Of a stretch of DNA of 64,000 nt, positions 9,441 through 18,612 are shown in pieces. The stretch's first letter is position 1, and every line of letters begins with the position of its first letter. The notes below the pieces were generated by a model, which was given only the letters and a program-made list of their open reading frames with translations, searched no databases and had not been told where the DNA came from. Source of the stretch: Nocardia spumae (GTDB lineage: Bacteria > Actinomycetota > Actinomycetes > Mycobacteriales > Mycobacteriaceae); NCBI RefSeq assembly GCF_020733635.1, contig NZ_JAJFZL010000001.1, positions 372,001-436,000 of the forward strand. Reading direction: 5' to 3'. A program made the translations under genes and the position numbers.

Positions 9441-10213
9441 GCGACCAGGACGAAGGCGGCGTGAGCGACCAGGACGGGGCCCCGCGGACGAGTTCCTCGC
9501 TCGCCGGGGTCGATCTGCACCTCACTCTCGGCGCCAATCATGTGCTGCGCGGTGTCGACATTTATGTCGACGCCGGTCACACCACGACGGTCATCGGCCC
9601 ATCGGGTTCGGGTAAGTCCACGCTGCTGCGGGTGTTGAACCGCCTGCACGAGCCGGATTCCGGTGATGTGCTGATCGACGGGGTCTCGGTGCTGGGCGAG
9701 AATCCGGACCGCCTGCGGCAGCGCATCGGGATGGTGTTCCAGCACTTCAATCTGTTCCCGCACAAGACGGTGGCCGAGAATGTGGCGCTGGGCCCGCGCA
9801 AGCTGCGCGGGCTGAGCAAGGAGGCCGCACGGGCCGTGGCCTTGGAACAGCTCGATGCGGTCGGCCTGGCAGCGCGCGCGGACACCCGCCCGGCCAATCT
9901 GTCCGGCGGTCAGCAGCAGCGGGTCGCGATCGCCCGGGCGCTGGCGATGAAACCGGAGCTTATGTTGTTCGACGAGGCGACCTCGGCGCTGGATCCGGAG
10001 CTGGTCAAGGGAGTCCTGGCACTGATGGCCGATCTGGCCTCGGGCGGAATGACCATGATCGTGGTGACGCACGAAATGGGCTTCGCCCGTTCGGTTTCCG
10101 ACAGCGTGCTGTTCATGGATCAGGGCAAGGTGGTGGAGACGGGGCCGCCGGATCGGCTGTTCGACGATCCGGAGACCCCGCGCCTGCGGCAGTTCCTGTC
10201 CCAGGTGCTCTAA
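9437..10213 (+). CDS. ABC transporter ATPase, polar amino acid (GlnQ/HisP) type
   Basis: 258 residues with Walker [11 protein letters not shown]-loop [11 protein letters not shown], signature [15 protein letters not shown], Walker [15 protein letters not shown] and H-loop THEMGFAR, all as in GlnQ-type ATPases. It energises the preceding fused binding protein/permease; GTGA overlaps the upstream stop, implying translational coupling. The N-terminus is odd: the first 16 nt are repeated 24 nt downstream, giving two in-frame GTG starts (9437 and 9461) each encoding MSDQDxG. The second also has a GAAGGCGG element before it. The stop codon overlaps that of the convergent muramidase gene. Confidence 0.92.
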   Translation: MSDQDEGGVSDQDGAPRTSSSLAGVDLHLTLGANHVLRGVDIYVDAGHTTTVIGPSGSGKSTLLRVLNRLHEPDSGDVLIDGVSVLGENPDRLRQRIGMVFQHFNLFPHKTVAENVALGPRKLRGLSKEAARAVALEQLDAVGLAARADTRPANLSGGQQQRVAIARALAMKPELMLFDEATSALDPELVKGVLALMADLASGGMTMIVVTHEMGFARSVSDSVLFMDQGKVVETGPPDRLFDDPETPRLRQFLSQVL

Positions 10214-10971
10214 CCGCTGCCGGTGGCGCTGCCACTGAACGGGAAATTGGCGTACTGGGCGAAGTTGCCCTGGGCGCCGCTGTAGACGTTGACATCGGTA
10301 TTGCCCGCGATGCCGGGCACATTGCCGGAATCGGTGGTCTGCCAGAACGTCCACGCCGGCCAGCCACCGGGTACTTCGGGCTGGGGATTGCCGCGGTAGT
10401 CGGCGATCCACAGCGGATACTGGTGGAACTGATCGGAGTCGGCCATCGCGGTCTGCCAGAACCGCGGATAGGTGTAGACGATCGGGACCCGCCCGGTGAG
10501 CGCCTGCACGGTGCTCAGGTAGCGATGGGTCCAGTCGATCAGCGCCGCCGGGGGCAGACCTCCGGAGTTCTCCATATCGAGCACCGGCGGCAGATCCAGC
10601 GGGCCGTTCTGGCCGAGTACGACCGTGGCGTACAGGGCGGCCTGCGGCTCCGGTGGTAGTTCGGGATGGGCGTAGTGATACGTACCGCGCGCGACCCCGG
10701 CGGCCCGCATCAGCAGGCTGTCGGGCACGAAGTAGGGATTGACGTAGTTCAATCCCTCGGTGGCCTTCAGCATGGCGAAGTTGTGGCCGGAGGCCCGGAC
10801 GGCGAACCAGTCGATGAGCCGGCCGTCCACATGCTGCCAGGAGGACACATCGGGCCCGGTGGGGGCGGCGGTGGCGAAACCGGTTGCCGAGAATATGCCG
10901 GCAACGGCGAGCAGCGGCAGGGCTGCGGTGAAGCGACGGACTTTCGGACGAGCCACGGTGCGTCGATACAT
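10210..10971 (-). CDS. secreted glycoside hydrolase family 25 (muramidase-like) protein
   Basis: 253 residues with a signal peptide ([11 protein letters not shown], hydrophobic core, cleavage near FATAA-PTG). The GH25 catalytic residues are visible: Asp41 in GPDVSSWQ, then the DxE pair in PPVLDMEN (Asp132, Glu134), with FAMLKATEG and GTYHYAHP marking the barrel. GH25 enzymes hydrolyse the N-acetylmuramic acid linkage of peptidoglycan. No cell-wall-binding domain is attached. It may act in wall turnover or defence. Its TAG overlaps the stop of the ATPase gene on the other strand. Confidence 0.87.
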   Translation of the reverse strand: MYRRTVARPKVRRFTAALPLLAVAGIFSATGFATAAPTGPDVSSWQHVDGRLIDWFAVRASGHNFAMLKATEGLNYVNPYFVPDSLLMRAAGVARGTYHYAHPELPPEPQAALYATVVLGQNGPLDLPPVLDMENSGGLPPAALIDWTHRYLSTVQALTGRVPIVYTYPRFWQTAMADSDQFHQYPLWIADYRGNPQPEVPGGWPAWTFWQTTDSGNVPGIAGNTDVNVYSGAQGNFAQYANFPFSGSATGSG

Positions 10972-11022
10972 GGCTACGAGAGTAAGCAGCCGATGCCGAT
11001 GTGACCAGTGTCTACGCGTGAC

Positions 11023-12357
11023 TCATCCGAGCCAGTCGAGTACCGCGGCCGCGGTCCAGGACTGCTGCATGCTGCCCAGCGGGTCCCCGGTGAACGGGTC
11101 GTAGTACTCGGCGAAGCTGCCGTCACCGGCCTGTCGCAAACCTTCCGCACGCAGCATGAAGGAGCGTTCGGCCCAGCCGCGGCGGGCGAACACCCAGGAG
11201 AACAGCCAGCTCATCACCGGCCACACCGGACCCCGCCAGTATTCGCGCGGGCGGAAATCCTTCGATACCGGTGAGGTCGACGGGGGCAGTGCGTACCGCA
11301 GATCCGGATGACCACAGAACCGGGGCCCCTCGAACAGTCGCAGCAGCGCGCGTTCGGCGGGGCGCGGCAGGCCACCGCACAGCAGGGGCGCGAACATGGC
11401 CAGGGTTTCGGTGCTGATCCACTGGTCGGCGCGAAGATCGAAATCGCGGGCGACACCGGTGCGGGCGTCGGTGGTGGCGATGACCCCGGCACGGAAGTAG
11501 TCGGCCCATTCGTAGAGCTCGCGGACATCGGCGTGTGGCCTGCGGTAGTCCTCACCGATACCGGCCAGGACATCGCAGGCGAGGGCGAAGATCGCGGTGA
11601 CGAAGACGTCCTCGACCGCGAAGCTCATGGTCGAGGCCTGCTGGAAATCGTCGTATCCACATCGGCGCATCTGTTCCACGAGCCACAGGTAGCGGTCGTA
11701 TTCGCGGTCCGACGGCCGCTGTGCGGGTTCGACCACGTCGAGGTCGGCGCGCCGATAGGGCGGCAGATCGCCGACGACGACATTGGCGTAGGCGCGATCC
11801 CACCGCGGCGAGTTGTCCATACCGGACTCCCAGCCGTGATACAGCGTGATCCGCCCGTGCTGTTTGGGGTCGCGAGAATGGGCCAGCCAGCGATGCCAGC
11901 GCATCAGATCCACCCAGCGGCGATCGAGGAACTCCTCGGCCACCGCCCGGGTGCTGCGGCCGTGGCGGCGCGAGTGGTCGAGGATGCGCTGCACCGCGAT
12001 GGCGTGGACCGGGGGCTGGGTGATGCCCGAGGTGTCGGGGCCGTCGGGGGCGTTGGCCGCCAGCCGCCGGCATTCCCACCGGGCCGGACCGGGGAAGTAG
12101 CCGTCCACCCCGTTGGCGAACACGATGTGCGGGATCATCCCGTTGCGCCATTGCGCCGACAACAGGGTGTCCAGTTCCACGACGGCGCGTTCCACGCTCA
12201 GCGGCGCCAGCCCCACCGATACGAATGCGGCATCCCAGCTCCACATGTGCGGATAGAGCTTGGGGGCGGCGCTGGTCATGGTTCCCAGATCGTTGCCGCG
12301 CAGCAGGTAGGAGGCCCGGGCAGCCAGCTGGGTGGGGGTGAAGCCGGCACCGTTCAT
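11023..12357 (-). CDS. ggh: glucosylglycerate hydrolase (GH63)
   Basis: 444-residue (alpha/alpha)6-barrel enzyme expected to release glucose from glucosylglycerate, a compatible solute and precursor in mycobacterial nutrient stress. The sequence FTPTQLAARASYLLRGND, MWSWDAAFV, LLSAQWRNGMIPHIVF and DGYFPGPARW matches the characterised mycobacterial GgH. The acid Asp is in GWESGMDNSPRW (residue 181) and the base Glu in SFAEYYDPFTG (residue 417), within two positions of those known in M. hassiacum GgH. The ATG at 12357 is chosen because it gives the family length and has AGGGGG just upstream, although the frame stays open for another 61 codons. Transcribed away from an SDR gene. Confidence 0.85.
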   Translation of the reverse strand: MNGAGFTPTQLAARASYLLRGNDLGTMTSAAPKLYPHMWSWDAAFVSVGLAPLSVERAVVELDTLLSAQWRNGMIPHIVFANGVDGYFPGPARWECRRLAANAPDGPDTSGITQPPVHAIAVQRILDHSRRHGRSTRAVAEEFLDRRWVDLMRWHRWLAHSRDPKQHGRITLYHGWESGMDNSPRWDRAYANVVVGDLPPYRRADLDVVEPAQRPSDREYDRYLWLVEQMRRCGYDDFQQASTMSFAVEDVFVTAIFALACDVLAGIGEDYRRPHADVRELYEWADYFRAGVIATTDARTGVARDFDLRADQWISTETLAMFAPLLCGGLPRPAERALLRLFEGPRFCGHPDLRYALPPSTSPVSKDFRPREYWRGPVWPVMSWLFSWVFARRGWAERSFMLRAEGLRQAGDGSFAEYYDPFTGDPLGSMQQSWTAAAVLDWLG

Positions 12358-12699
12358 CCCCCTATTCTGCGACGTCACCTTCAGATATGCGCGCTGGCGC
12401 GGGGTTGCGCGCGGCACATGTGCCATCGCCGGGACCTGCTCGGGTCCGGGTACTCGTTCGGCAGTCGCCACCCTCATCGCCTCGGTTCGTCGTTCGTTGT
12501 GCTCGAGATTGATTACACCCATCGCGCGGCGACCCGCCACCCGTGTGCGCCAGGTGTCCGCATAGCGGCGGTGGTGTTGTCCGCCCTCGCCCTGGGGATG
12601 AATGTGGGTAATCGCGGCGCACGGTCACGGACGACCGGTCACCGCGCGGGACGACCGGGTCCGTGCGCGCCGGGTCCGACACCCGGTTACGGTGGCGGT
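12358..12699. other. divergent intergenic region
   Basis: This 342-bp gap separates the starts of ggh and the SDR gene. No convincing separate ORF is seen; the frame of ggh remains open upstream but loses homology. No strong palindrome was recognised. It presumably holds both promoters. Confidence 0.4.
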
Positions 12700-13410
12700 A
12701 TGGCCGACTCCCCGGATTCCTCTGCCGCACAGGACTTGCCGACCGCGCTGATCACCGGTGCCAGTCGTGGGCTCGGCGCCGCGATCGCGCGGGAACTGGC
12801 CGGCACCCATCGGCTGCTGCTGGGCGCGCGCTCGGCCGGCTCGCTGCGTGACATCCGGGCCGAACTGCCCGACGCCCGGGCGTGGCCGGTGGATCTGACC
12901 GATTACGACGCTCTGGCCGCCGCGACCGCGCCGATCGAGCGCCTGGATGTGCTGGTGCACAACGCCGGTGTCGCCGAGCTGGGCCCCATCGCCGAATCCT
13001 CGGTGGCGCAGTGGCGAACGACGATGGAAGCCAATGTGATCGCGGTCGCCGAGTCGACCCGTTTGCTGCTGCCCGCGCTGCGTGCCGCGAACGGCCATGT
13101 GGTGCTGATCAATTCGGGCGCCGGACTGCGCGCGAATCCCGGCTGGGGTGTGTACGCGGCGAGCAAGTTCGCGCTGCGCGCCTTCGGGGACGCGCTGCGA
13201 CTGGAGGAGCCGGAGCTGCGGGTGACCTCGATCCATCCGGGTCGGATCGACACCGATATGCAGCGCGCGATCATCGCGCAGGAGCGGCGCGAGTACGACC
13301 CCGGCGAATTCCTCACCGCCGCAACGGTTGCCCGTACCGTGCGCAACGCGATCGAGACACCGCGCGACGCGCATCCGACCGAGATCGTGCTCCGGCCGAT
13401 CGCCCGCTGA
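12700..13410 (+). CDS. short-chain dehydrogenase/reductase
   Basis: 236-residue classical SDR. The cofactor motif is TGASRGLGAAIA (about residues 19-30), followed by HNAGVAELGP (NNAG-type) and the active-site YAASK (Tyr and Lys) with the catalytic Ser in INSGAGL. RSAGSL after strand 2 suggests NADP(H). At 236 residues it is a short SDR without additions. The C-terminal HPGRIDTDMQ is typical. The ATG at 12700 is the first start before homology; the much longer upstream frame is antisense to ggh. It ends in a terminator hairpin shared with leuS. Confidence 0.88.
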   Translation: MADSPDSSAAQDLPTALITGASRGLGAAIARELAGTHRLLLGARSAGSLRDIRAELPDARAWPVDLTDYDALAAATAPIERLDVLVHNAGVAELGPIAESSVAQWRTTMEANVIAVAESTRLLLPALRAANGHVVLINSGAGLRANPGWGVYAASKFALRAFGDALRLEEPELRVTSIHPGRIDTDMQRAIIAQERREYDPGEFLTAATVARTVRNAIETPRDAHPTEIVLRPIAR

Positions 13411-13418
13411 ACCGGTAC

Positions 13419-13440
13419 CGGGCGGCCCCGCGGCCGCCCG
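13419..13440. terminator. hairpin between convergent SDR and leuS genes
   Basis: A 9-bp perfect stem CGGGCGGCC/GGCCGCCCG with a CCGC loop sits in the 36-bp gap between two convergent stop codons. Confidence 0.65.
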
Positions 13441-13446
13441 ATCCGA

Positions 13447-16371
13447 TCACGCGACGACGTTGACCAGCTTGCCCGGTACGACGATCACCTTGCGTGGTGT
13501 CTTACCGGCCAGGAACTCCAGCAGTTTGACATCCGCCAGCGCCGCGGCCTCCACGCTGTCGGTGTCGGCGTCGGCCGGCACGCTGACCCGGCTGCGCACC
13601 TTTCCGTTGACCTGGATCGGGTATTCCACCGAATCCTCCACCAGCAGCGCCGGATCCGCGATCGGGAAGGGCCCGTGCGCCAGCGCCGTGGTGTGGCCCA
13701 GCCGCTCCCACAGCTCCTCGGCGATATGCGGCGCCATCGGGGCCAGCATCAGTACCAGCGGCTCCACCACCGACCGCGGCGCACCCTGCGGGTACTGCTT
13801 GGTCAGGTGGTTGGTCAGCTCGATCAGCTTCGCACCCGCGGTGTTGTCGCGTAGTGCCGCGTAATCGCCGTCGACACCGTCGATCGTCTTGTGCAGCAGG
13901 CGAACCGAGGTATCCGCCGGGGCGTCGTCGGTGACCCGGACCGCGCCCGACTCCTCGTCGACCACCAGTCGCCACACCCGCTGCAGGAAGCGGTGCGCGC
14001 CGACGACGTCCTTGGTCGCCCACGGCCGGGAGGTGTCCAGCGGGCCCATCGACATCTCGTACAGCCGGAACGTGTCCGCACCGTACAGATCGCACATCTC
14101 GTCCGGCGAGATGGCGTTCTTCAGCGATTTGCCGATCTTGCCGTACTCCTGGAAGACCTCGATCTCGGTGCCGGAGTCGTCGCGCCAGAAGAATTTCCCG
14201 TCGCGCTCGACGACGTCGGCGGCCGGGATGTAGGCGCCCCGCTCGTCGGTGTAGGCAAAGGCCTGGATGTAGCCCTGGTTGAACAGCCGCCGATAGGGCT
14301 CCGGACCGGAGACCTCGCCCAGATCGAACAGCACCTTCTGCCAGAACCGCGCGTACAGCAGATGCAGTACCGCGTGCTCCACGCCGCCGACGTACAGGTC
14401 CACGCCGCCGGGATCGTTCGCACCGTGCTCGGCCGGGCGCGGGCCCAGCCAGTAGCGCTCGTTCTCCGGTGCGCAGAAGGCCTCGGAATTGGTGGGGTCG
14501 GTGTAGCGCAGCTGATACCAGGAGCTACCCGCCCACTGCGGCATGACATTGGTGTCGCGGCGGTAGGTCTTGGGGCCGTCGCCCAGATCCAGTTCGACGT
14601 TCACCCAGTCGGTGGCCTTCGCCAGCGGCGGCGACGGCTCGGAATCGGCGTCGTCGGGGTCGAAGGTTACCGGGGCGAAGTCCTTCACCTCCGGAAGTTC
14701 CACCGGCAGCATGGATTCCGGCAGCGGATGGGCCGCGCCCTGCTCGTCGTAGACGATCGGGAACGGCTCACCCCAGTAGCGCTGGCGGGCGAACAGCCAG
14801 TCCCGCAGCTTGTACTGGATGGTGCCCCTGCCCTGGCCGTCGCGTTCCAGCCGCTCGATGACGGTGGCCTTGGCGGTCTCGACGTCCAGGCCGTTCAGGT
14901 AGTCGGAGTTGATCAGGGCGCCGTCACCGGTATACGCGGATTCGGAGATGTCGCCGCCGGAGATGACCTCCGGGATCGGCAATCCGAACGCGGTCGCGAA
15001 CTCCCAGTCGCGCTGGTCGTGGCCGGGGACCGCCATGATCGCGCCGGTGCCGTAGCCGGACAGCACGTAGTCGGCGATGAAGATCGGCAGCTGTGCGCCG
15101 TTCACCGGATTGGTGGCGTACGCGCCCAGGAAGACGCCGGTCTTCTCCTTGTTCTCCTGGCGTTCCAGATCCGACTTCGCGGCGATCGACGTGCGATATG
15201 CCGCAACGGCTTCGGCGGGGGATGCGGCATCGTAGGTCCAGCGTGCCGCCACCTCCTCGGGCCACTGCGCCGCCACCAGCCGGTCCACCAGCTCGTGTTC
15301 GGGGGCCAGCACCACGTAGCTCGCGCCGAACAGGGTGTCCGGCCGGGTGGTGAAGACCTCGATGCTCTCGCCCGCTGCCTCGTGCGCGCCCGCCGCTCGC
15401 GCCACGCCGAAGGACACCTGGGCGCCGCGGGAGCGCCCGATCCAGTTGCGCTGCATGGCCTTCACATTGTCCGGCCAGTCCAGCAGATCCAGATCGTCGA
15501 CCAGGCGATCGGAGTAGGCGGTGATCCGCATCATCCACTGCCGCAGGCGCTTACGGAACACGGGGAAGTTGCCGCGCTCACTGCGACCCTCGGCGGTGAC
15601 CTCTTCGTTGGCCAGTACGGTACCCAGCCCGGGGCACCAGTTGACCACCGAATCCGACTGGTACACCAGGCGATACGAGTCCAGGACCGTACCCTGCTCG
15701 GCCGCCGTCAGCTCGGCCCACGCGCGGCCGTCCTCGGTCGTGCGAGCGCCGGATTCGAATTCGGTCACCAGCTCGGCGATCGGGCGGGCCTTGTTCGCCG
15801 CCGGGTCGTACCAGGCGTTGTAGATGCGCAGGAAGATCCACTGCGTCCACTTGTAGAACTCCGGATCGGTGGTGGCGAACGACCGCCGCCGATCGTGGCC
15901 CAGGCCCAGCCGGTCCAATTGCCGCTGCATGGTGGCGATATTGGATTCGGTCGTGACCCGCGGGTGCGCGCCGGTCTGCACCGCGTACTGCTCGGCGGGC
16001 AGGCCGAACGCGTCGTAGCCCAGGGCGTGCAGCACATTCCGGCCGTGCATCCGGTGATAGCGCGCGAAGACGTCGGTGGCGATATAGCCCAGGGGATGTC
16101 CGACGTGCAGACCCGCGCCGGACGGGTAGGGGAACATGTCCTGGATGAACAGCTTGTCGGCCGGAGTCTCACCCGCCAGCGGCCCGACCGGATTCGGCGC
16201 GTAGAAGGTGCCGCGCTCGGCCCACGTCCGCTGCCATTTGCTCTCCAGGGAACCGGCCAGCTCGGCGTTGTAGCGATGTGCCGGGGCATCGGCGTCGGGC
16301 AGGTTGTTTCCGGGCCCGTCGCCCCGGCCGGTCGAGACGCCGGCTGTATCGGTTGCACGAGTGTCCTGCAC
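13447..16371 (-). CDS. leuS: leucyl-tRNA synthetase
   Basis: 974-residue class I aminoacyl-tRNA synthetase charging tRNA-Leu. The HIGH motif appears as HVGHPLGY after PYPSGAGL, the CP1 editing domain contains the TTRPDT segment ([13 protein letters not shown]) and the KMSKS loop reads KIGKSLKN, with Ile and Gly in the variable positions. The zinc-region, anticodon-binding domain and C-terminal VNGKVRSRV domain follow. An N-terminal extension of about 35 residues rich in Asp and Gly precedes the core ([13 protein letters not shown]). Length fits actinobacterial LeuRS. It is essential and stands alone here, with a terminator hairpin at the 3' side. Confidence 0.97.
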   Translation of the reverse strand: MQDTRATDTAGVSTGRGDGPGNNLPDADAPAHRYNAELAGSLESKWQRTWAERGTFYAPNPVGPLAGETPADKLFIQDMFPYPSGAGLHVGHPLGYIATDVFARYHRMHGRNVLHALGYDAFGLPAEQYAVQTGAHPRVTTESNIATMQRQLDRLGLGHDRRRSFATTDPEFYKWTQWIFLRIYNAWYDPAANKARPIAELVTEFESGARTTEDGRAWAELTAAEQGTVLDSYRLVYQSDSVVNWCPGLGTVLANEEVTAEGRSERGNFPVFRKRLRQWMMRITAYSDRLVDDLDLLDWPDNVKAMQRNWIGRSRGAQVSFGVARAAGAHEAAGESIEVFTTRPDTLFGASYVVLAPEHELVDRLVAAQWPEEVAARWTYDAASPAEAVAAYRTSIAAKSDLERQENKEKTGVFLGAYATNPVNGAQLPIFIADYVLSGYGTGAIMAVPGHDQRDWEFATAFGLPIPEVISGGDISESAYTGDGALINSDYLNGLDVETAKATVIERLERDGQGRGTIQYKLRDWLFARQRYWGEPFPIVYDEQGAAHPLPESMLPVELPEVKDFAPVTFDPDDADSEPSPPLAKATDWVNVELDLGDGPKTYRRDTNVMPQWAGSSWYQLRYTDPTNSEAFCAPENERYWLGPRPAEHGANDPGGVDLYVGGVEHAVLHLLYARFWQKVLFDLGEVSGPEPYRRLFNQGYIQAFAYTDERGAYIPAADVVERDGKFFWRDDSGTEIEVFQEYGKIGKSLKNAISPDEMCDLYGADTFRLYEMSMGPLDTSRPWATKDVVGAHRFLQRVWRLVVDEESGAVRVTDDAPADTSVRLLHKTIDGVDGDYAALRDNTAGAKLIELTNHLTKQYPQGAPRSVVEPLVLMLAPMAPHIAEELWERLGHTTALAHGPFPIADPALLVEDSVEYPIQVNGKVRSRVSVPADADTDSVEAAALADVKLLEFLAGKTPRKVIVVPGKLVNVVA

Positions 16372-16583
16372 GGTCCTGCCTTCTTATCGCCGAGTTCCCC
16401 TGGTGAACGTCTGTGGACAACGTCGCCCATCAGGGTAGAGCGTGCGCACGTCAGCACCCAAAAAGGGGTATCGGGACCGCCGTCGCGGTCGGGCGGGTCC
16501 TCGGGCTCACGCCGAGCGCGCCGGTGGCTGTGCGGGCGAGCCCCGTGAACAGGGCGGTTTGCCACCGGAGTACCGTATTCCGG

Positions 16584-16988
16584 GTGTTCGTGGTCGCGAT
16601 CGTCCTGTTTCTGCTGGCGGCTGTCGCCGTCGTCACGGGGGTACTGGGGCTGGCCGGTGCGCTGCCTCGCAATCGCTTCTTCGGCGTCCACACCGACGAC
16701 GCGCTGAGTACCGAGGAAACCTTCCGGGTCGCCAATCGGGTGGCCGGACCCACCTCGGTCGGCGCCGGGGTGCTGCTCGCCGCCGCCGGTGCGATCGTCC
16801 TGGTCGCGGGGGTGTGGGTGGGCGTGATCGCCACCGTCGTCGCACTGGTCGTGGGGTTGTTCACCCTCGGCGCCGGTGCCAACGCGGCCACCGAGGCGAT
16901 CGTCGAACTGGTCCCCGCGGATGTCGGCGGATGCGGAAGTTCCTGCGGGGCGTGCTCACTGCGCGACGCCTGCCAGCCCGCCCATTGA
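16584..16988 (+). CDS. SdpI-family membrane protein with Cys-rich tail
   Basis: 134-residue protein starting at a GTG. Three hydrophobic segments flank the SdpI-like cytoplasmic signature PRNRFFGVHTDDALSTEETFRVANRVAGP. SdpI of Bacillus gives immunity to a secreted toxin; the wider family's role is unclear. The last 20 residues carry four Cys (CGSSCGACSLRDAC), a spacing that could bind metal or form disulfides. Its stop overlaps the TTG start of the HAD gene, so the two are translated together. Longer upstream starts are possible but lack homology. Confidence 0.75.
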   Translation: MFVVAIVLFLLAAVAVVTGVLGLAGALPRNRFFGVHTDDALSTEETFRVANRVAGPTSVGAGVLLAAAGAIVLVAGVWVGVIATVVALVVGLFTLGAGANAATEAIVELVPADVGGCGSSCGACSLRDACQPAH

Positions 16989-17608
16989 GTTCTCCCACGT
17001 CGCCGACGGTCGGCTTCGACCTCGACATGACGCTGATCGACTCGCGTCCCGGTGTCGCCGCCTGCTATCGCGCGCTGTCGGAACACACGGGCACACCGAT
17101 CGACAGTGATCTGGTCGTCAACCGGCTGGGTCCGCCGCTGGAACACGAGCTCGCCAACTGGTTCCCGGCCGCCGAGGTGCCGGCCATGGCCGCGCTGTAC
17201 CGGCGGATGTATCCCGATTACGCGATCACCGGCACGGTGGCGTTGCCCGGTGCCCGTGCCGCGACCGCCGCCGTCCACGCGCGCGGCGGCCTCGTGATCG
17301 TGGTGACCGGCAAATACGAGCCCAACGCGAAGCTGCACCTCGATCATCTGGATATAGAGGTCGATGCGGTGATCGGTGATCTGTGGGCCGAACAGAAGGC
17401 CGAGGCGCTGCGCGCATACGACGCCGGTGTGTATGTCGGTGACCACATCGGCGATATCCGCGGTGCCCGTGCCGCGTCGGCGGTCGCCGTCGGGGTGGCC
17501 ACCGGACCGTGTGCCGCGGATGAGCTGGCCGCCGCGGGTGCCGATGTCGTGCTGTCCGATCTGACGGAATTCCCCGGCTGGTGGTCCGGGTTCCCCGCCG
17601 GGGTGTGA
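16985..17608 (+). CDS. HAD-superfamily hydrolase, phosphoglycolate phosphatase-like
   Basis: 207-residue HAD phosphatase. Motif I is GFDLDMTLIDS (nucleophile and acid Asp), motif II is VVTGKY (Thr), the Lys of motif III is in WAEQKAEAL and motif IV is VGDHIGDIRGA. The helical cap after motif I (CYRALSEHTGTPI..LGPPLEHELANWF) is C1 type as in Gph/PGMB enzymes. No ATG or GTG fits; the TTG at 16985, which overlaps the preceding TGA, gives LSSPTSPTVGFDLD and is the best start. It probably dephosphorylates a small metabolite. Confidence 0.85.
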   Translation: MSSPTSPTVGFDLDMTLIDSRPGVAACYRALSEHTGTPIDSDLVVNRLGPPLEHELANWFPAAEVPAMAALYRRMYPDYAITGTVALPGARAATAAVHARGGLVIVVTGKYEPNAKLHLDHLDIEVDAVIGDLWAEQKAEALRAYDAGVYVGDHIGDIRGARAASAVAVGVATGPCAADELAAAGADVVLSDLTEFPGWWSGFPAGV

Positions 17609-17648
17609 CCCGCGAAACGTGTATCACGCCGGCGAATATCGCGGGTCA
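17606..17648. terminator. inverted repeat spanning two convergent stop codons
   Basis: TGACCCGCGA (17606-17615) and TCGCGGGTCA (17639-17648) are perfect inverted repeats with a 23-nt loop. Each arm begins with the stop codon of one of the two convergent genes, so the same element may terminate both transcripts. Confidence 0.55.
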
Positions 17649-18590
17649 GGGTAGTTCCACGACGAGCTTGCCGGCGCTGTGTCCGTCGTCGAGCAGCCGA
17701 TGGATCTCCACGATGTCGTCGAGCGGCATGGTCTTCGCGATTCGTGGCCGGACCACCCCGCGTTCGAACAACGGCGTCATCTCGGTGAGCCGGCGGCGCT
17801 CGCGAGTGAGGAAGATGCCGTAGAGCGTTTGATTGCGCTGGTACAGATCGTCGAGTCGGCCATCGGGCGCCAGCACCGTGGCGATCCGCCCACCCTCGCG
17901 CGTGGCCTCCGAACTGTGGCCCACGTTGTGCCCGCCCACGGTGTCGAGCACCGCGTCGACCCCGGCACCGTCGGTATGCGCCCGCGCGATTCGGACGAAA
18001 TCCTCGTTCTTGTAGTCGATGGCCGTGGCGCCGAGATCACGCAGGACCTGCTGATGGTCGGTGCCGGCGGTGGCCAGGACCGTCGCGCCGGCCGCGCGGG
18101 CGAACTGCACGGCGAACGAGCCGACGCCACCCGATCCACCGTGGACCAGCATGGTCTGCCCGGGGCGCACCGCCAGCCGGCGCACGATGGCCTCCCATGC
18201 GGTGCCGCCGGCCAGCGGGATCGCGGCGGCCTCGGCGAACGACAGCGAAGCGGGCTTCGGCGCCACGATCGAGGCATCGGCCACGTGGTATTGGGCATAC
18301 GCTTCGCCGCCGGTGGCCAGCTCCGACGTGTAGTAGACGGCATCGCCCTCGGCGAAGCCGGTGACGCCCGCACCCACCTGTTCGACCACGCCGCTGACAT
18401 CGCTGCCGAGCACCGCCGGGAGCGACAGGTCCGGATTCGCCACGCCGCGCCGGATCAGGCCGTCGACCGGATTCGCGCTCGACGCGCGCACCCGGACGAG
18501 TACCTGGCCCGCCGCCGGCGCGGGCGTCTCGATCTCCTCGACGGTCAGCGCCTCCGGGCCGCCGAATGTCCGTAGAACCGCCGCGCGCAT
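17646..18590 (-). CDS. zinc-independent NADPH:quinone reductase (MDR family)
   Basis: 314-residue medium-chain dehydrogenase/reductase. N-terminal GroES-like domain (MRAAVLRTFGGPEALTVEE, VLGSDVSGVVEQVGAGV), then the Rossmann domain with VHGGSGGVGSFAVQFARAAGA. The zinc-ligand Cys residues of alcohol dehydrogenases are absent, as in QOR enzymes. These reduce quinones or alpha,beta-unsaturated carbonyls with NADPH. AAAGGTGG lies before the ATG. The aldehyde dehydrogenase gene lies 23 bp upstream on the same strand, so they likely form an operon dealing with reactive carbonyls. Confidence 0.88.
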   Translation of the reverse strand: MRAAVLRTFGGPEALTVEEIETPAPAAGQVLVRVRASSANPVDGLIRRGVANPDLSLPAVLGSDVSGVVEQVGAGVTGFAEGDAVYYTSELATGGEAYAQYHVADASIVAPKPASLSFAEAAAIPLAGGTAWEAIVRRLAVRPGQTMLVHGGSGGVGSFAVQFARAAGATVLATAGTDHQQVLRDLGATAIDYKNEDFVRIARAHTDGAGVDAVLDTVGGHNVGHSSEATREGGRIATVLAPDGRLDDLYQRNQTLYGIFLTRERRRLTEMTPLFERGVVRPRIAKTMPLDDIVEIHRLLDDGHSAGKLVVELP

Positions 18591-18612
18591 GCGGCACCAC
18601 CTTTCCGTCGAC

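Noticed and set aside
11308..12690. Plus-strand frame upstream of the SDR gene giving a 700-residue product
   Set aside because: It is antisense to ggh; SDR homology begins only at 12700.
13891..16548. 885-codon open frame antisense to leuS
   Set aside because: It is a codon-bias shadow of leuS; composition is Gly/Arg/Val/His-rich without domains.
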